Shown here: positions 1-10,357 of the stretch, one piece after another
How the letters are laid out: every line of letters begins with the position of its first letter
Position numbering within the stretch: position 1 is the first letter of the stretch
Source of the DNA: Paramacrobiotus richtersi
Lineage: Eukaryota; Tardigrada; Eutardigrada; Parachela; Macrobiotidae
Direction of reading: 5' to 3'
Length of the DNA stretch: 29,711 nt
Assembly (NCBI GenBank): GCA_034698045.1
Contig: JAQGAU010000373.1
Location: forward strand, 1 to 29,711
Program-made: the position numbers and the translations under genes
The notes under the pieces: model-generated
What the model was told of the DNA's origin: nothing
The model's database searches: none
The model's input: the letters and a program-made list of their open reading frames with translations, nothing else

Positions 1-395
1 CATTACCTTACGTGGAACTTACGTTGGCTTACGTGGATCTTACGTGATCTTACGCTGTAAGCACATTACTCCACACTTGTTTTACATCACCTTACGTGTA
101 GCTTACGTTGGCTTACGTTCATCGTACGTGGTCATACGTTAAAGAGCATTACTGCAAACTGACCTTACATTACCTTACGTGGAACTTACGTTGGCTTACG
201 TGGATCTTACGTGATCTTACGCTGTAAGCACATTACTCCACACTGACTTTGCGTCACGTTACGCGGAACTTACGTTAATTTACGTGGAGCTTACGCTGTC
301 TTACGTGGTAATTACATTACTTTATACTGTCAGTGCCTGACTGTAGACTAGCTTACGCGGGACTTACAGTGACTTACGCGGTTCTTACGCAGTCA
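1..395. repeat. TTACG minisatellite with 10.5-bp phasing
   Basis: Exact TTACG occurs at 8, 19, 29, 40, 50; 92, 103, 113; 175, 186, 196, 207, 217; 259, 270, 280, 291, 301; 353, 374, 385, with near matches at 124, 135, 165 and 364. Spacing within blocks alternates 11 and 10 bp. Blocks recur about every 83-84 bp (the last step is about 94) and are separated by a spacer containing CATTACT and ACT. Bases 1-77 are repeated exactly at 168-244, a 167-bp period. On the minus strand each unit reads CGTAAG, so it contains a GTAAG 5' splice-site-like core. The array probably continues beyond the left edge of the window. Confidence 0.95.
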
Positions 396-447
396 TGGAT
401 CTCTAACGTTGCACAGAAAACACACCGCAATTTTTTCTCCAACAAAC

Positions 448-776
448 CGTGCCATATGTGGTTCCTCAGGCGTGTGCTTGCCATTCTTCCACTGCTGAAG
501 ATAATACAGCGGTCTCCAGTGGCTATCAGAGGACCAGGTATTTCGGAATGCAAGTAACTCGGTGCCGGAAACGTTTAAATCTTGATCTACAACATGCCTC
601 CAACGATCGGACAGTTTTGGTAAAAACGTACGATCTTCGGCGTACATAACCGTAGAATAAGGGTTCTCGGTGGCCCTGCGTAAACAATAACATCCAACTT
701 CCCTTACCGGGCCGTATGGTTCGCTGTAGGGATAATAGTTGTTGCGAGGAACTGAACAGGACCACTGGATTGTCAT
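448..776 (-). CDS. DXO/Rai1-like paralogue, first exon only (partial)
   Basis: The ATG at 776 opens 109 codons plus 2 nt. That is exactly the length of exon 1 of the plus-strand copy at 19767, and it ends in the same phase 2. Shared landmarks are V-x-E-[VL]-G near residue 24, LSDxW near residue 55, a D-x-[DN]-L motif, and a W-x-P-L-[YF] motif near residue 87 followed by a tryptophan. The proposed donor (exon ends 448, intron starts GTTTGT at 447) sits exactly where the plus-strand paralogues splice. No exon 2 is visible in 1-447, which is occupied by the TTACG array, so the rest of the gene is beyond the window edge or lost. It is the most divergent member, and no catalytic motif falls in this exon. 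It could be a live gene with a repeat-filled intron or an orphan gene fragment. Confidence 0.6.
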
Positions 777-2447
777 TCTTCAGCAAAACAGAAAAAGGAC
801 GACACAATATTGTAAAAAGCTTCTGTGTAGAAACTGGTTTGGTCAGAAAGACAGCCGAAACAGATTAATAGTAACTGTATACTAACACGTGCATAATCTG
901 CGCTACCTGCCTGAAGCTTTTGTGAATATTGATCAGACTGCCGAATTATAGTTTTGGCCGACATGGGCACATCCTTTGCTGACGCCGCCAGCTTTGCGCA
1001 AAACACGTAATAGGCACGAGCGCTTGAGAACAGGAATGCGATGCACTGTCAGTACTTTTTCTCATCGAGACGTGCAATAAACACGATACTTACAATGGAT
1101 CTTTTGTAATGGATTGTTTTATGTAGATGTTAGTAAGGCATCTGGATGAACCGTTAAACTAACAGGTAGCGGGATGTACGTGCCAACTATCTATAGTTTG
1201 TTGGCATCCATAACTTCGTCTTTCCAGATGTGTACTTATTCCGTACTAGGTGCACTACGCCCGAAATCGCAAACTTCAGAACAAAGAGCTCAGATTCTCT
1301 GCAAAGTCTTAGAAGAACTGCAGGGCGTCAGTGCAAGCTGGTCTCAGGTCTCTGAATCATCCAGTCTAGTAACATTAATAGGTAACCCGCGCCGGAAACA
1401 CCGGATCGGGATTGATATAACTGGTTAGCAAAAATATCGTCTCCGCTGTCCACAAAACAAGAAGGAATTTGCTTGCTACCTGTATGGACCAGGCGTTGTT
1501 GCGTCTGCGCCGTTTGTCTGTTCTTGGGTGTAGAACAGGAACATCTGACTAGCTCGAGATGATACATACATAACAAAATGCAATCATCCTGATCAGAACA
1601 GAGAGTTTGTGGGAGTGAGGACGTGTGCGGTGCAGAGGAATAAAATGTTTTCTACCGGCATATGAAGGAAGAGAAAACAGTGGAATTACCGATCTGACGA
1701 TTTTAAAAGACGAGCGATACAAGCGTCGCGTTTTCTCCAGCAACTCGTATTAATAAACATAATATTATCTGGGTAAAAGTAAAGTCGGGGCAATCGATAA
1801 TCTGACTTTAACCACCGGACATGCAGTTTCGGTAAAACGTATAACTGCAGGGTAAATAACCGTAAAACGCAAGATTATGGTGGCCCGTGTCGAATGTCGA
1901 TTCTTGTAATGTGCTGTTCTGTGGTTTTCATTTGCTGGTATTGCCCGTGAGTGCCCTTTGATAACTTGGCTACTGATGAATAAATCAAATCAATACACTA
2001 TCGTGGCCGCCCCGTCGGGGCGATCCGGCCAGGTCGCCCCGAGGGGGCTAAACCATGAGATAAGAGCAGGGATAGCAGGAGAAAAGCTTAACTGAGTAAC
2101 TTTTATGCAGTGTTATGTTTATGCTTATATTAACCAGTCTTACACTCTTAGATAAATCACACTCACCGGATAATAATGCATATATTATTCAGATCCAAGA
2201 TGCAAATCACATGTTGTAACCAAGAAACTGGAGAAAGGCAGAAAGAAATTCCCTATCTCCTGAACAAATTTAGAAAATCTGAACCGCACCGTTCTGTTGC
2301 AGCTTCTGAACAGCCTTAAATCGATGGACTGAAAATATTATCAACAAAAAAATTTCTAACCATTTCAAATTTGCTCCTTCCAATAGTCACGCTACACCAA
2401 TATTATCAAGCAAAATGCATGACTAACTACCACAACATCCTTCTTCT

Positions 2448-2732
2448 ACAGTTTAAAAGACGGTATAAATTCTCATCCAGCACGTACTGATTTTTTTCCA
2501 TTAAATTATTGGTCATCGTCGTGCTAGTTAGTATAGCTACACCACAGCACAGCCTAATTATATAACACAGTTCATCACGTCCTGTTAATGCAATTATTAT
2601 CTCCAGTTTAATCGACCGTATAAGTTCTCCTTATGCACGTACTAATTTTTTTTTGTACACTATTGGTCATCACTTTCCTCCAGTTTAATCGACCGCATAC
2701 ATTTTTCTTCAAGCCCGTACTGATTGATCATC
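2448..2732. repeat. Three degenerate copies of a ~70-bp repeat
   Basis: Copies lie at about 2448-2520, 2602-2671 and 2678-2732. The shared order is CAGTTTAA, GAC-GTATA or GACCGCATA, TTCTC or TTCTTC, CACGTACT or CCCGTACT, then a T-rich run, and a closing GGTCATC or TGATCATC. Copies 2 and 3 are adjacent; copy 1 is about 80 bp away. No coding potential. Confidence 0.7.
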
Positions 2733-2814
2733 GGTGTGATATTACAATAACTACAAACCTGAACCGTCTAGTCATATAGCAGGATCCTACCACAGTAGTG
2801 CATGCAGTGACCTT

Positions 2815-2820
2815 TTTATT
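2815..2820 (-). terminator. Candidate poly(A) signal for the GPCR at 3051
   Basis: TTTATT on the plus strand is AATAAA on the minus strand, about 230 nt downstream of the receptor stop codon. The motif is short, so the call is modest. Confidence 0.45.
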
Positions 2821-3050
2821 ACATATTCTGTATTCTAGGATTCGTACCGTAAGTCTTTAGTATACTAAATAGGGAGCTAAAGCACCAGTTAGTCATACTG
2901 ACGACCTGCCGGAAAACCGGAATGCAGTGTATTGTCAGTAACACTTGACACGTAACGTAGCACAGTAACACCACGGTCTTAAATCTTTTCTGGTAGACAG
3001 CTAGAGAGGTAGGCGCAGAACCCGAACTTCTAAAACAAGGAAAACCGCTT

Positions 3051-4061
3051 TTACAGAAAGCCACGCATGGATCGAATCAAGCCATTCGAGGCTGAGCGCA
3101 GGTCCTTCAGCCCGACAATGAAAAGAACGGGATCCAGACTAGCTTGTACCAGTTTTAGGAGGGTACCAAGGGGAAACATTAGGCTGGGATTCACACTGCT
3201 TACGAACAAGTAGAGCATGTTGTTTGGCGTCCACAAAAGAAACACACTTGTTGTTAACATTGTGAGAACCAGAAACGAATGCGAAGCATTCTTCGCTCTT
3301 GACAGTTTCACATGCGGCGCACTATTCGAATGACCTGCCGTTGGTGTCTCTCTTCTGTGAGTTCTATTTATATAGTTCTGCTGGCTGATCCGGACCTTCC
3401 GTCGATAGCTCGTATAGCGGAAAAGGAAAAATGGATAGGATAAAAGGATAAGGAACTCCGGCAGAATAAAAAACGATACGGAAAGAGCGTTGGCACAGGC
3501 CTGTACAGACAGAGCATTGCTCAGGCTGCATCGCTTGTTGTCGCTTTCCGTGCGAAAATACAAACCATCCACCGCAAGTTCGGGAACTACAATGCTGTTG
3601 ATGGTGCATATTGCCAGTACACAGACCAACGTAGCAAGTGTGTGGGAATGATGACGCTTGTAATGAAGAGGAAACGTAATTGCCCAGCACCGGTTTAAGC
3701 TGATGATCAGGTGGGTCACCGGTAATCCCGATCCCAGAGTTAACCGCAAGTAATTATAAATTAAACAAAATACGGATTCATACTGAATTGGGATTGCATC
3801 TTTTACCATGAGAAATAGAGGGCTAGTACATATGCAGAAGCTAGTGTTGGAGACAGCGATTACACAGATGTATATCCCGAACGGGGTCCGTAGTGCTGGT
3901 GTAATTCGGTAAAGGTTGAGCAGAAAGGTGTTTGTTGTACAAACCAGAAATCCCATCACGCAAGATAACGTCATAGAGTAAGTCCAGTTTTCGTATAATC
4001 GAAATCGTCCTATCAATTCAGTGTTGTTGAGAGATGAAGCATTAATGACTATTACAGACAT
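3051..4061 (-). CDS. Class A-like GPCR, orphan, intronless (paralogue of 9347-10357)
   Basis: This is a 336-residue seven-helix receptor; its ligand is not recognisable. The frame stays open upstream to about 4466, but the ATG at 4061 is chosen because it gives exactly the length of the sister gene and aligns with its N-terminus. N-glycosylation sites lie before TM1 (N7, N13, N25). Helices are roughly 30-51, 61-85, 97-122, 141-160, 193-216, 262-287 and 294-319. Cys99 (3.25) and Cys178 in ECL2 can form the usual disulfide. Arg124 sits exactly 25 residues after Cys99, as 3.50 should. The DRY motif is replaced by Asn-Arg-Cys, the TM2 Asp by Asn72, CWxP by LWTP and NPxxY by D310-P-V-L-F. These changes are shared with the paralogue, so they are family traits rather than decay. 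It is probably a member of a lineage-specific receptor group. Confidence 0.85.
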   Translation of the reverse strand: MSVIVINASSLNNTELIGRFRLYENWTYSMTLSCVMGFLVCTTNTFLLNLYRITPALRTPFGIYICVIAVSNTSFCICTSPLFLMVKDAIPIQYESVFCLIYNYLRLTLGSGLPVTHLIISLNRCWAITFPLHYKRHHSHTLATLVCVLAICTINSIVVPELAVDGLYFRTESDNKRCSLSNALSVQACANALSVSFFILPEFLILLSYPFFLFRYTSYRRKVRISQQNYINRTHRRETPTAGHSNSAPHVKLSRAKNASHSFLVLTMLTTSVFLLWTPNNMLYLFVSSVNPSLMFPLGTLLKLVQASLDPVLFIVGLKDLRSASNGLIRSMRGFL

Positions 4062-6514
4062 TTTGGAAATAAGCAGCGATATAAACGTCATCTGGCTGAA
4101 ATAATGGAAAGTAGCTCTCCACCGTATTTCGGACATTTTAAGAGACGTAATTACATTAAGAACATTAAGGGAGCCACGGGGCGACAAAGACCTTGGATAT
4201 GCGATATCCCACGAATGACGCATCAGAATAAAGGCCACTTCAGCTGAGACTTGCTTGCATATCATTGTGAATACATCGTGTTGTGCGGTTACAGACACGT
4301 TGTGTAATAAGTAACTGCATAAGCACAACGCAAAAGGGTAACCTTTCGTAACCTTGTTCTTGTTATTGTTCTGGACACTGAAGACTAAAACCGTGTTGGT
4401 AACACAACAATTTGAGATAAATAAGATGATCTGTATGAACCATGTATTTCGACCTAAATTCTCCAAGCTTCTTGGGAATAGATCTGCCCACGGTTACATA
4501 ACATGTTAGCGCGCGCCATATATTATTCATTGCAACTTGGGATGTTTCCTGTGCCTTCTCATCATCCGAACCATGGTAAACATTGGCCCCGGGCTGCTGA
4601 TGCGATCATCACTTCAATCACGTGACTGTGGGCGCTGTTTCAGCGCAGCGTATAAGTGTACGCTGTAGGTTACAGAATGGTGTTATGCTGAGATTTATGC
4701 ATGTTTTTTTTCGAATGGGATAATGTTTTGCTGTCTGCAGTTTCTACAGGTGCGCTGCTACGGCTGCCGTGTAGAACAACCGTCAAAAAATCACATTTAG
4801 AATATTAATAACGGTGCATCGTCTTTTCGCCCCGAGACGATGGTCCCCACTCGGCATCGAACAAACCTTATTTGATAGAAAACAAGCGGATGCATTGGTT
4901 CGAAGGGTTTTCATTGGAATAACTGATAAGAAAATGCAAAATAAAAAAGTTACAAAACAGCAGGAATATAGATAAGATCGTGGAGGAGCGGTGAAGGGTG
5001 TGAACGTCACTGCAACGTATGTGCGTCCACGGAGGTTAAAATTGTCAGCACAGGAACAAACCACAGTAGTCATGCTGAACCACACAGCATTGGCACATCC
5101 GCGCCGCATGCCCGCACCCATGGATGTGGGAAAACATGCATTAGAACAGCCTCGCGCTCCATTACATAGCATTGCTTCCTGGGCACGCTCAACCGAGCAC
5201 CTCTTTACGGATCCGGAGTTTTCCATCATCGGCATACTCAGGCACATCGATAAGGGCAGAAATACTGACACACACCCAATATTTACAAGAACAATTTATT
5301 CCCCTGGCACAATTTGTCCAGCAGGTCGATATGACCATTAAAATGGATTTAGCAGACTGACATGGAAATAAAACAACAATGGTAGGGGCATACAAAGCAA
5401 GAGGACAAACAGACTTGCGTTAAAGACGTCCGCATACAGCCCGATGTAAACTGGCACGCATAATTCAGTTGTACCTTAAATGAATGCAATAAAAGAGCAT
5501 AAACACGGAGGAGGATTAGGATAGTTATTATTCCAGCCATCATATGTTTTCACACTTGGAGTACCCATCTGAGGAGCAACAGAGCATGTTATAATGTTCA
5601 AATTTAAATATTAACATTAAAAAACATGTTTAAGCGCATCATGCACACCGAAAGTCCTGCCAAGCGCTTAATAACAAACGTTAACAAACAGTAGTATTTT
5701 GAAAAAAAATATTTTACCGCACTGAGTAATTTGAAATTATGTTGCAGCCAAGCTATATGTATCATATAGCTATGCGTGCAAGCTAATTTATTAACATTAT
5801 TAACATTAACATTAGTGTATTTCAAGCAGTTTACTTAGCGGACGCTTAATGTGCCTTGCCCTCTACAATTTCTAGAATTTTCTTGGAGAAAATACCGAAA
5901 TTTATAGCAATTGCACGTGTATCATGTGACACAACAAACAATTAATCATCCTCATTAAAAGTACCACGCACACAAAATGCAAAGTTGTCTTGGTTCGATT
6001 AGTTAACAGAAATATTAATTATCGGTTAAAAATCAGATCAGCCATTGGGGGTGCACGTCGCTTGCCGGTTCATCAACTTTTATCAAAGCAAAAGTTAAGT
6101 TTACCCAATCACAGTGTGCATGCTTGGGGAGTAACAAACCCAGACGAAACACTCGTCGCAGGTACTCCAGTCAAACAACAGTCTCGGCACTAGAGCGCAC
6201 AGACAATAATCGTTTAACAACAAAGCACATCTTTTCGTCGATCAACGCTTCATGTTCTGCAACAGTCAAATTATGGCACGGTCCGGAGGATTTGCCGTTG
6301 TGACCGCAAAGATATAGGGGTTGGTAATAACAACAGTGATTACGGCCAACGCCGCGTAGCTGACAGATCAGAACGTATATCAGGAACAAAAAACATATAA
6401 AACGTTCGACTTTACAATATAAAAAAGCCGTGCTATCATCCACGACCAGTCCCAGCACCAGGGTGCACGGTAGTAATGCTCAAGATCCGGTCTGTTCCAG
6501 GCGCTCCGTGGCTA
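4062..6514. other. Intergenic between two minus-strand GPCRs
   Basis: No gene is supported. Overlapping ORFs at 4783-5341 run on both strands and cannot all be real. The minus-strand reading at 5050-5166 has a six-cysteine spacing. A minus-strand reading at 6171-6420 has a hydrophobic stretch followed by cysteines. Both are treated as findings only. Small hairpins occur near 4632-4670 (GCGCTG-ttt-CAGCGC, then CAGCGT-8-ACGCTG). 5600-5960 is AT-rich. Confidence 0.5.
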
Positions 6515-8293
6515 TCAACAGATATCATCCTGCTTACGATTGGTTTCGTGTCTCTCTCCAACAGATTCTCCCGTAGGGTTTTGTGGAGTAAAGGTGTTTT
6601 CAAGTTTCTTTGGCGGTTCAACGGTGTGAATTACCGTCAGCGGAATATCGTTGCCATTCATCTCTGACGACATCACCGTATTCGCACTCCCTGATCGCTG
6701 CGATTTACTGGATAGGACAGTTACTGCCGCTTTACGAGATACGCTCGTCGGTTCTGGACACGTCACTTTCTCGCGGCCCGTCAAAGCGACGACCGACTCA
6801 GCAATCATTCTCCAGTGTTTCTTGGCCCAGTTAGGACAGAAAACTGGGGCGTAGACCCGGGTAAACTCGGTTCTGTACTTCTTGCTGACGACCAGGTATA
6901 GGAAAAAATTGACGGAGTAGTTGATATACAAAATGGTATCACAGATAGGCCCCGCGACTGCTCTAGCAGTCAGTTCGAAGTTGTAGGTGTGCAGTTTATC
7001 CGCCAGCAGTAAACAATGGTAAACTACTGTCGGAAACCAGCAGATTAAATAAAGCGCTCCACTTGAAACGAGTATGATATTACTGTTGCGGTATTTGCGG
7101 TCTGAGTTGGACAACTGAGCTGATCGTTGTTTTCCAATGGCCGATCTTTGCTGTCGCTTAATGAGGACAATTATCCAGACATTCATCAGGAGTAAGCTGA
7201 AGAATTTGAACAGGATCATCGATAGCTAATAAAATAATCTGATTTAGTCGCTAATCACACTAGTAAAGGTTCACAAACTGTGACAAACATCAATAACAGT
7301 GACTACCTCGGCAGGAAGCTGTACACGCTGCCATTGTAAAATCCAGCGCGGCATATTGTCATCGCTCTTGTAACCGTTTTTGACAATGTTTCTAAAGTAG
7401 GGTTCCACAAAGTTATACACAGTGAATGCGCCAGCCAGGGGAACCAATGTCATAATGAAAATACGCGCTGTACGCCCTTCGTGGAGCCACTTGACACCAA
7501 ACGGTCTGATCACAGCAATCAAGCGTTCAACGGAAAATACAAGCAACACCCTGGAAACAATAAACAAATAAGAAATCGGTAAAGAAATATGCTAAATTCA
7601 ATAACAACTCTTGAACTACATCGGTGTATCAACAACTCTTGAAACCACCTCACGCTTCTTACCAATCGCAGAACTGCGCACTCCACTCCCGCCCCCAGCC
7701 TTGATAAGGCATCACGGCATAGGTCGCGTTCTTATTGTAGGCGCTTTTGTAAGGGAGTTGTAAAGATACACTAGTGTTCCAGGCGAAGAGCGGGACCGCG
7801 ATCCAGCTATAGAAAATTCATGAATTTCATCATCGATGTAACAATAAGTTCGCGTGGTAGACAAAAACTATGGCGATGGTCCATAACAAGCGAGAGTGTA
7901 CATAGTTACTGTACGGTGAGTGTGCGTAGTTGCTGCATGAAATACACAGAGACTCACTTACAGTAATACGATATCTGCAGTAGCCATAGCCAGCATATAA
8001 TAGGTTGTAGTTGTCTTTCTCTTAGCCGATCCCAGCACCACAAGATTCAAGCCATTCCCAATGGTACACAGTGCTAGTAATATGGGATATAAAATGATTG
8101 TGAACCAATATGCTGGCATAATTTGTTTTGGGGCCCAGACGCCCGACCCGGGAACATCTTTCCGCCATGCTTCAGAAGGATCAACAGTTGTTAATTTGAC
8201 TGATTTGTGGGCTGCTGTAACTACCGATGCCAGTGTGGTATTAAGCCATATCGCTGTGCCAGAAGCGGCCGTATGAAGGATCGTGATGTTCAT
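6515..8293 (-). CDS. Class A peptide-receptor-like GPCR (FMRFamide-receptor-like), 4 exons
   Basis: The exons on the minus strand are 8293-7962, 7806-7663, 7550-7307 and 7225-6515, giving 476 residues with GT-AG junctions and phases 2, 2 and 0. The N-terminus carries N-glycosylation sites (N2, N18). Visible motifs are Gly-Asn80 in TM1, Asp107 in TM2 (ADIVLL), Cys157 at 3.25, E167-R168-L in place of DRY, CWFP in TM6 and N-F-F-L-Y in place of NPxxY. The last pattern is common in FMRFamide and other invertebrate peptide receptors. The cytoplasmic tail is long, Ser/Thr-rich and hydrophilic. Two oddities: canonical splicing between exons 2 and 3 leaves TM3 about 14 residues short, and no cysteine is visible in ECL2. 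The peptide-receptor assignment comes from motif style; the ligand is unknown. Confidence 0.75.
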
Positions 8294-9346
8294 CGTTAGA
8301 TGGCTGTCAGTTTGCGGGAGATTGCCTTGTGGAATGGGGAACTGAATTTCGGTGTTTCCGGATCTCTGTACCTCGGATTATCTTGATGGCTACCTTTCAT
8401 CCGTTATTTTCGGGTGGAATTCACTGGAAACAACAAAGTATTGTCGTGGCACCTTCCAGCGAATAGTTTCCAGTTTAATTCCCAAACAGGACCACTTTTG
8501 ATGCAGTATTCCATCAATTATTATCGTATATTCCTTACAGGAAAAGAGCATGCACATGGAGTACGTGACTTTGATGTGCAGATAACACAGAATATTCATA
8601 GAGCACAGCGCACTGTCGCACTCATTTGTAGTAAGTACAATATAGGACATAAATGGCATGTGATTTTGTAAAAACAGTCTACAACCAGCTGCTAAAGCTG
8701 AACAATGCCTGAAGACACAAAACGGAAATTACGAAGATTGCAGCTTTTCCGCATGGCATTTTCTTTCGGTTGTTTCTCAACGTACAATACTAATGCGTTC
8801 TCGTGATTAGCTGCCCCGCCTACCCCCATACCGTATTGTACATCCGCCATAACATCCTCGCGTTATGATTACAATTCTCACGTATAATTAATATCTGTCG
8901 GTTATAAGAGCCTACGAGGTGTATCAGTTCGACTTCATACATTTTACAGCAACAACATTTCACAAATTTAATCGTGTACCGTATGCAGCGAAGTGCACGC
9001 ATGTGGTTATAATTGTTAAGATGCCAAAAGCATAAAATTGTAGATTGTGTATTTATGCTAATGCATTTACCTACAAAAGCGTTTTGTTAGATTTTAAAGT
9101 TCCCAGGAACAGGAAATGGGACACTGCCGTGTCCATGCAACAGCTCCAGTTTCGTGGGGGAATATTGCCCGACTGTGACGGAGAAAATCTGCAAAATCTG
9201 GAGAAAACGATGAAGAAACGGCAATGGCAACAGCGGGAGTAATTAGTCCACTGATCTGCATTGAAACTGCTACAGTTACGACATAATAATCTGTATAATA
9301 ACTTTAGTAATTGTCACTTCACTATTTGCTAGCACAAGAACAGCGA
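8294..9346. other. Intergenic with a possible small split ORF
   Basis: Plus-strand segments 8386-8437, 8541-8630 and 9107-9213 have splice-like borders (A|GTATTG; CTTACAG and GTAAGT; TTCCCAG) with matching phase 1. The spliced reading would be about 82 residues ending in an EGF-like cysteine pattern. A different frame of the last segment is also open to 9241. There is no signal peptide, so it is not called as a gene. Confidence 0.3.
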
Positions 9347-10357
9347 CTACAAGAAAAAGCACCGCATTCTGAGTGAGTCGCGCATATTCTGCAGCACATG
9401 GACGCAGACTACGCGCAGATCATGTAAAGCAATAATGAACAAAAGTGGATCAAGAACGGCCTGTACTAGTTTGAGACTATTACCAATCGGAAACACTACT
9501 CCTGGATTGACGTACTTAATCAACAAAAAGAACAGATTGTTCGGCGTCCATAGCAGAAACACACTGGCTGTCAGCATAGTGAGAATCAGGAAAGAATGCG
9601 AAGCACTCTTTCTGGACGCTGGTGGTTGCATGCTTCCCGTCCGCGTATGTGTCTTTGTTTCTTTTCCGCCGACTTCAATATGCCCACCATCTCGGATCTT
9701 CCTACGATAACTTATTCGGTGGTAGAGGAAGAAGGGATACGCCAGGAGAATGAGACATTCGGGTGTGATGAAAAACAACCCGGAAATAACCTTCATCCAA
9801 ACGCTGATGAACTGGGTGTTGCTGAGGCTGCAGTGTCTGTTTTCCATTTCTGTTCGGTCAAATAAGCTTTCCGCTACTATTTCCGGAAGGGCGAAGATAT
9901 TGATGATCGAAAAAGCTGTGACACATACCAACGTAGCGACTTTGTAGGAATGCCGGCGTGTATAATGGACAGGAAACGCAATCGCCCAGCCCCGGTTGAA
10001 ACTGATGAGCATGTGGGTCACCGGTAATGCTGCTCCGAGAACTAATCCAAAGTAGTTCAGAGTTATGCAAAATACGGAGTCATAGCGAACTGAAATTATA
10101 TCTTTCAGCATGAGAAGCAGAGGGCTGGTGCATATGCAGAAGCTGATGTTGGAAAAGGCTATGACACTGATGTATATTCCGAAGGGTGTCCGTAGTGCTG
10201 GCTTAATCCGGTACAGGTTGAGGATAAACGCGTTTGTCAGACAAACAAGAAGGCCCATGGCACAAGTTAGCGTCATAGTCGGTGTCCAGTTTTCATGGAC
10301 GTGAAATCGTGCAGTGTTATTGGGAACTGTTAGATTCCCCGTCATTAATTCAGCCAT
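9347..10357 (-). CDS. Class A-like GPCR, orphan, intronless (paralogue of 3051-4061)
   Basis: This receptor is 336 residues, the same length as the gene at 3051-4061 and alignable with it end to end. Many identical stretches surround TM1-TM3 (for example LNLYRI, PALRTPFGIYI) and TM6-TM7. Cys97 and Arg122 are 25 residues apart, confirming the helix 3 register. The DRY position is Asn-Arg-Gly, the TM2 Asp is Asn70 and the TM7 motif is D-P-L-L-F. The start ATG at 10357 is followed by Asn-rich glycosylation sites before TM1. The intracellular loop between TM5 and TM6 is basic and Thr-rich and is the least conserved part between the two copies. The peptide-receptor-like gene at 6515-8293 lies between the two sisters, so the duplicates are not immediate neighbours. 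The ligand is unknown. Confidence 0.85.
   Translation of the reverse strand: MAELMTGNLTVPNNTARFHVHENWTPTMTLTCAMGLLVCLTNAFILNLYRIKPALRTPFGIYISVIAFSNISFCICTSPLLLMLKDIISVRYDSVFCITLNYFGLVLGAALPVTHMLISFNRGWAIAFPVHYTRRHSYKVATLVCVTAFSIINIFALPEIVAESLFDRTEMENRHCSLSNTQFISVWMKVISGLFFITPECLILLAYPFFLYHRISYRRKIRDGGHIEVGGKETKTHTRTGSMQPPASRKSASHSFLILTMLTASVFLLWTPNNLFFLLIKYVNPGVVFPIGNSLKLVQAVLDPLLFIIALHDLRVVCVHVLQNMRDSLRMRCFFL

Larger units (their letters stand above)
777..3050. other. Intergenic, 2.3 kb, no convincing gene
   Basis: The one weakly coding-like stretch is an 84-codon plus-strand ORF at 1174-1428 that includes an amphipathic helical segment. Its apparent first exon boundary (TTTCCAG just before an ATG at 1228) could equally make it an internal exon. 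I have no homology for it and do not call it. A GC-rich double hairpin lies at 2008-2048 and a three-copy degenerate repeat at 2448-2732. Confidence 0.5.

Noticed and set aside
4062..4466. 135-residue upstream extension of the GPCR at 3051-4061
   Set aside because: Begins with a non-ATG codon and is absent from the equal-length sister receptor; treated as a chance open stretch or 5' UTR.
4783..5271. 162-codon minus-strand ORF as a whole gene
   Set aside because: Starts at a non-ATG codon, overlaps two other open frames, and only a 39-residue stretch has any pattern.
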